A stretch of 64,000 nucleotides of DNA from Pomphorhynchus laevis (lineage: Eukaryota; Acanthocephala; Palaeacanthocephala; Echinorhynchida; Pomphorhynchidae), in contig WNNJ02000195.1 of NCBI GenBank assembly GCA_012934845.2, positions 1 through 64,000 on the forward strand. The letters are read 5' to 3'. Of this stretch, positions 63,926-64,000 are shown piece by piece. The notes under the pieces were generated by a model, which saw only the letters and a program-made list of their open reading frames with translations, ran no database searches and was not told the DNA's origin. The translations under genes and the position numbers were made by a program. Position 1 is the first letter of the stretch. Each line of letters begins with the position of its first letter.

Positions 63926-64000
63926 ATCTAGATATACACCTTCTTTATCATTAATATTGGTTTTGTTAAGAAAAAGGCTTTCTGGATAAATGTGCTCACT

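Larger units (their letters stand above)
63185..64000 (-). mobile_element. Penelope-like element, family N, copy 5 (cut by window end)
   Basis: Read on the minus strand it ends in the tail motif (63190-63230 on plus: AATCAGCTAACTGAGTCTAC). The AT tail, the structured module (63405-63514), a 3' UTR in which about 40 bp are duplicated (TTATCCATCCATAAAAATTT twice near 63560 and 63600), and the C-terminal coding part lie behind it. The RT continues beyond the window. Confidence 0.8.

Noticed and set aside
1-64000. tRNA or rRNA genes
   Set aside because: No cloverleaf with A and B boxes and no rRNA-like conserved tracts were seen on either strand.

Overview
This window looks like repeat-dominated, AT-rich nuclear DNA from an invertebrate animal, most likely an arthropod or a close relative. 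Four observations point that way. The coding content is almost entirely reverse transcriptases of Penelope-like elements (PLEs) and of LINEs of the Jockey/R1/I superfamily. Putative host exons are bounded by plausible splice sites. One exon carries a domain typical of the animal Ski/Sno co-repressors. Minisatellites, satellites and long AT microsatellites are frequent. There is no sign of bacterial operons, rRNA or tRNA genes or CRISPR arrays. The species cannot be named from the sequence.

Layout. Positions 1-14000 are a graveyard of one PLE family (here called family N). Its copies are 5'-truncated, lie on both strands, and share a 3' region with a structured module of about 105 bp. This region also holds one better-preserved Penelope-type element with a C-terminal GIY-YIG nuclease and 117-bp inverted ends (8173-9776). 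A 13-bp minisatellite (14.0 kb), an old PLE with an inverted terminal palindrome (15.1-16.4 kb), a satellite of about 358 bp with inverted copies (16.4-18.4 kb) and a perfect-looking 130-bp palindrome (18.5 kb) follow. Positions 18.7-25.1 kb are mostly unassigned AT-rich DNA. Positions 25.1-29.2 kb hold a 21-bp minisatellite of about 95 units, split by a family N PLE. Positions 29.2-37.2 kb contain a convincing host exon (31717-32156), a 164-bp tandem array with a 328-bp dimeric order, and PLE scraps.

Positions 37.2-43.1 kb hold two head-to-head copies of LINE family A. A c-Ski SMAD4-binding-like exon lies at 44845-45492. A decayed retroelement with an RNase H-like region lies at 46.9-48.3 kb. 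LINE family B (ORF1 plus ORF2) occupies 50.2-54.8 kb on the minus strand, followed by two tandem LINE A copies (54.9-62.3 kb, plus strand), a small predicted membrane protein (62788-63024) and the edge of another family N PLE that runs off the window.

How the parts relate. The LINEs would move by target-primed reverse transcription from ORF1 (zinc-knuckle RNA-binding protein) and ORF2 (endonuclease plus reverse transcriptase). The PLEs encode a different reverse transcriptase, with or without a visible GIY-YIG nuclease. The most interesting signal is the recurrent structured module at the 3' side of family N. It places GAAA, a UH dinucleotide and CTGATGA around three pairable stems in the order expected for a hammerhead open at stem II, and one stem base pair covaries between copies. 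The palindromic ends of other PLE lineages here carry the more familiar CUGANGA-stem-GAAA motif. All functional statements are inferred from reading the sequence; no search or folding program was run.
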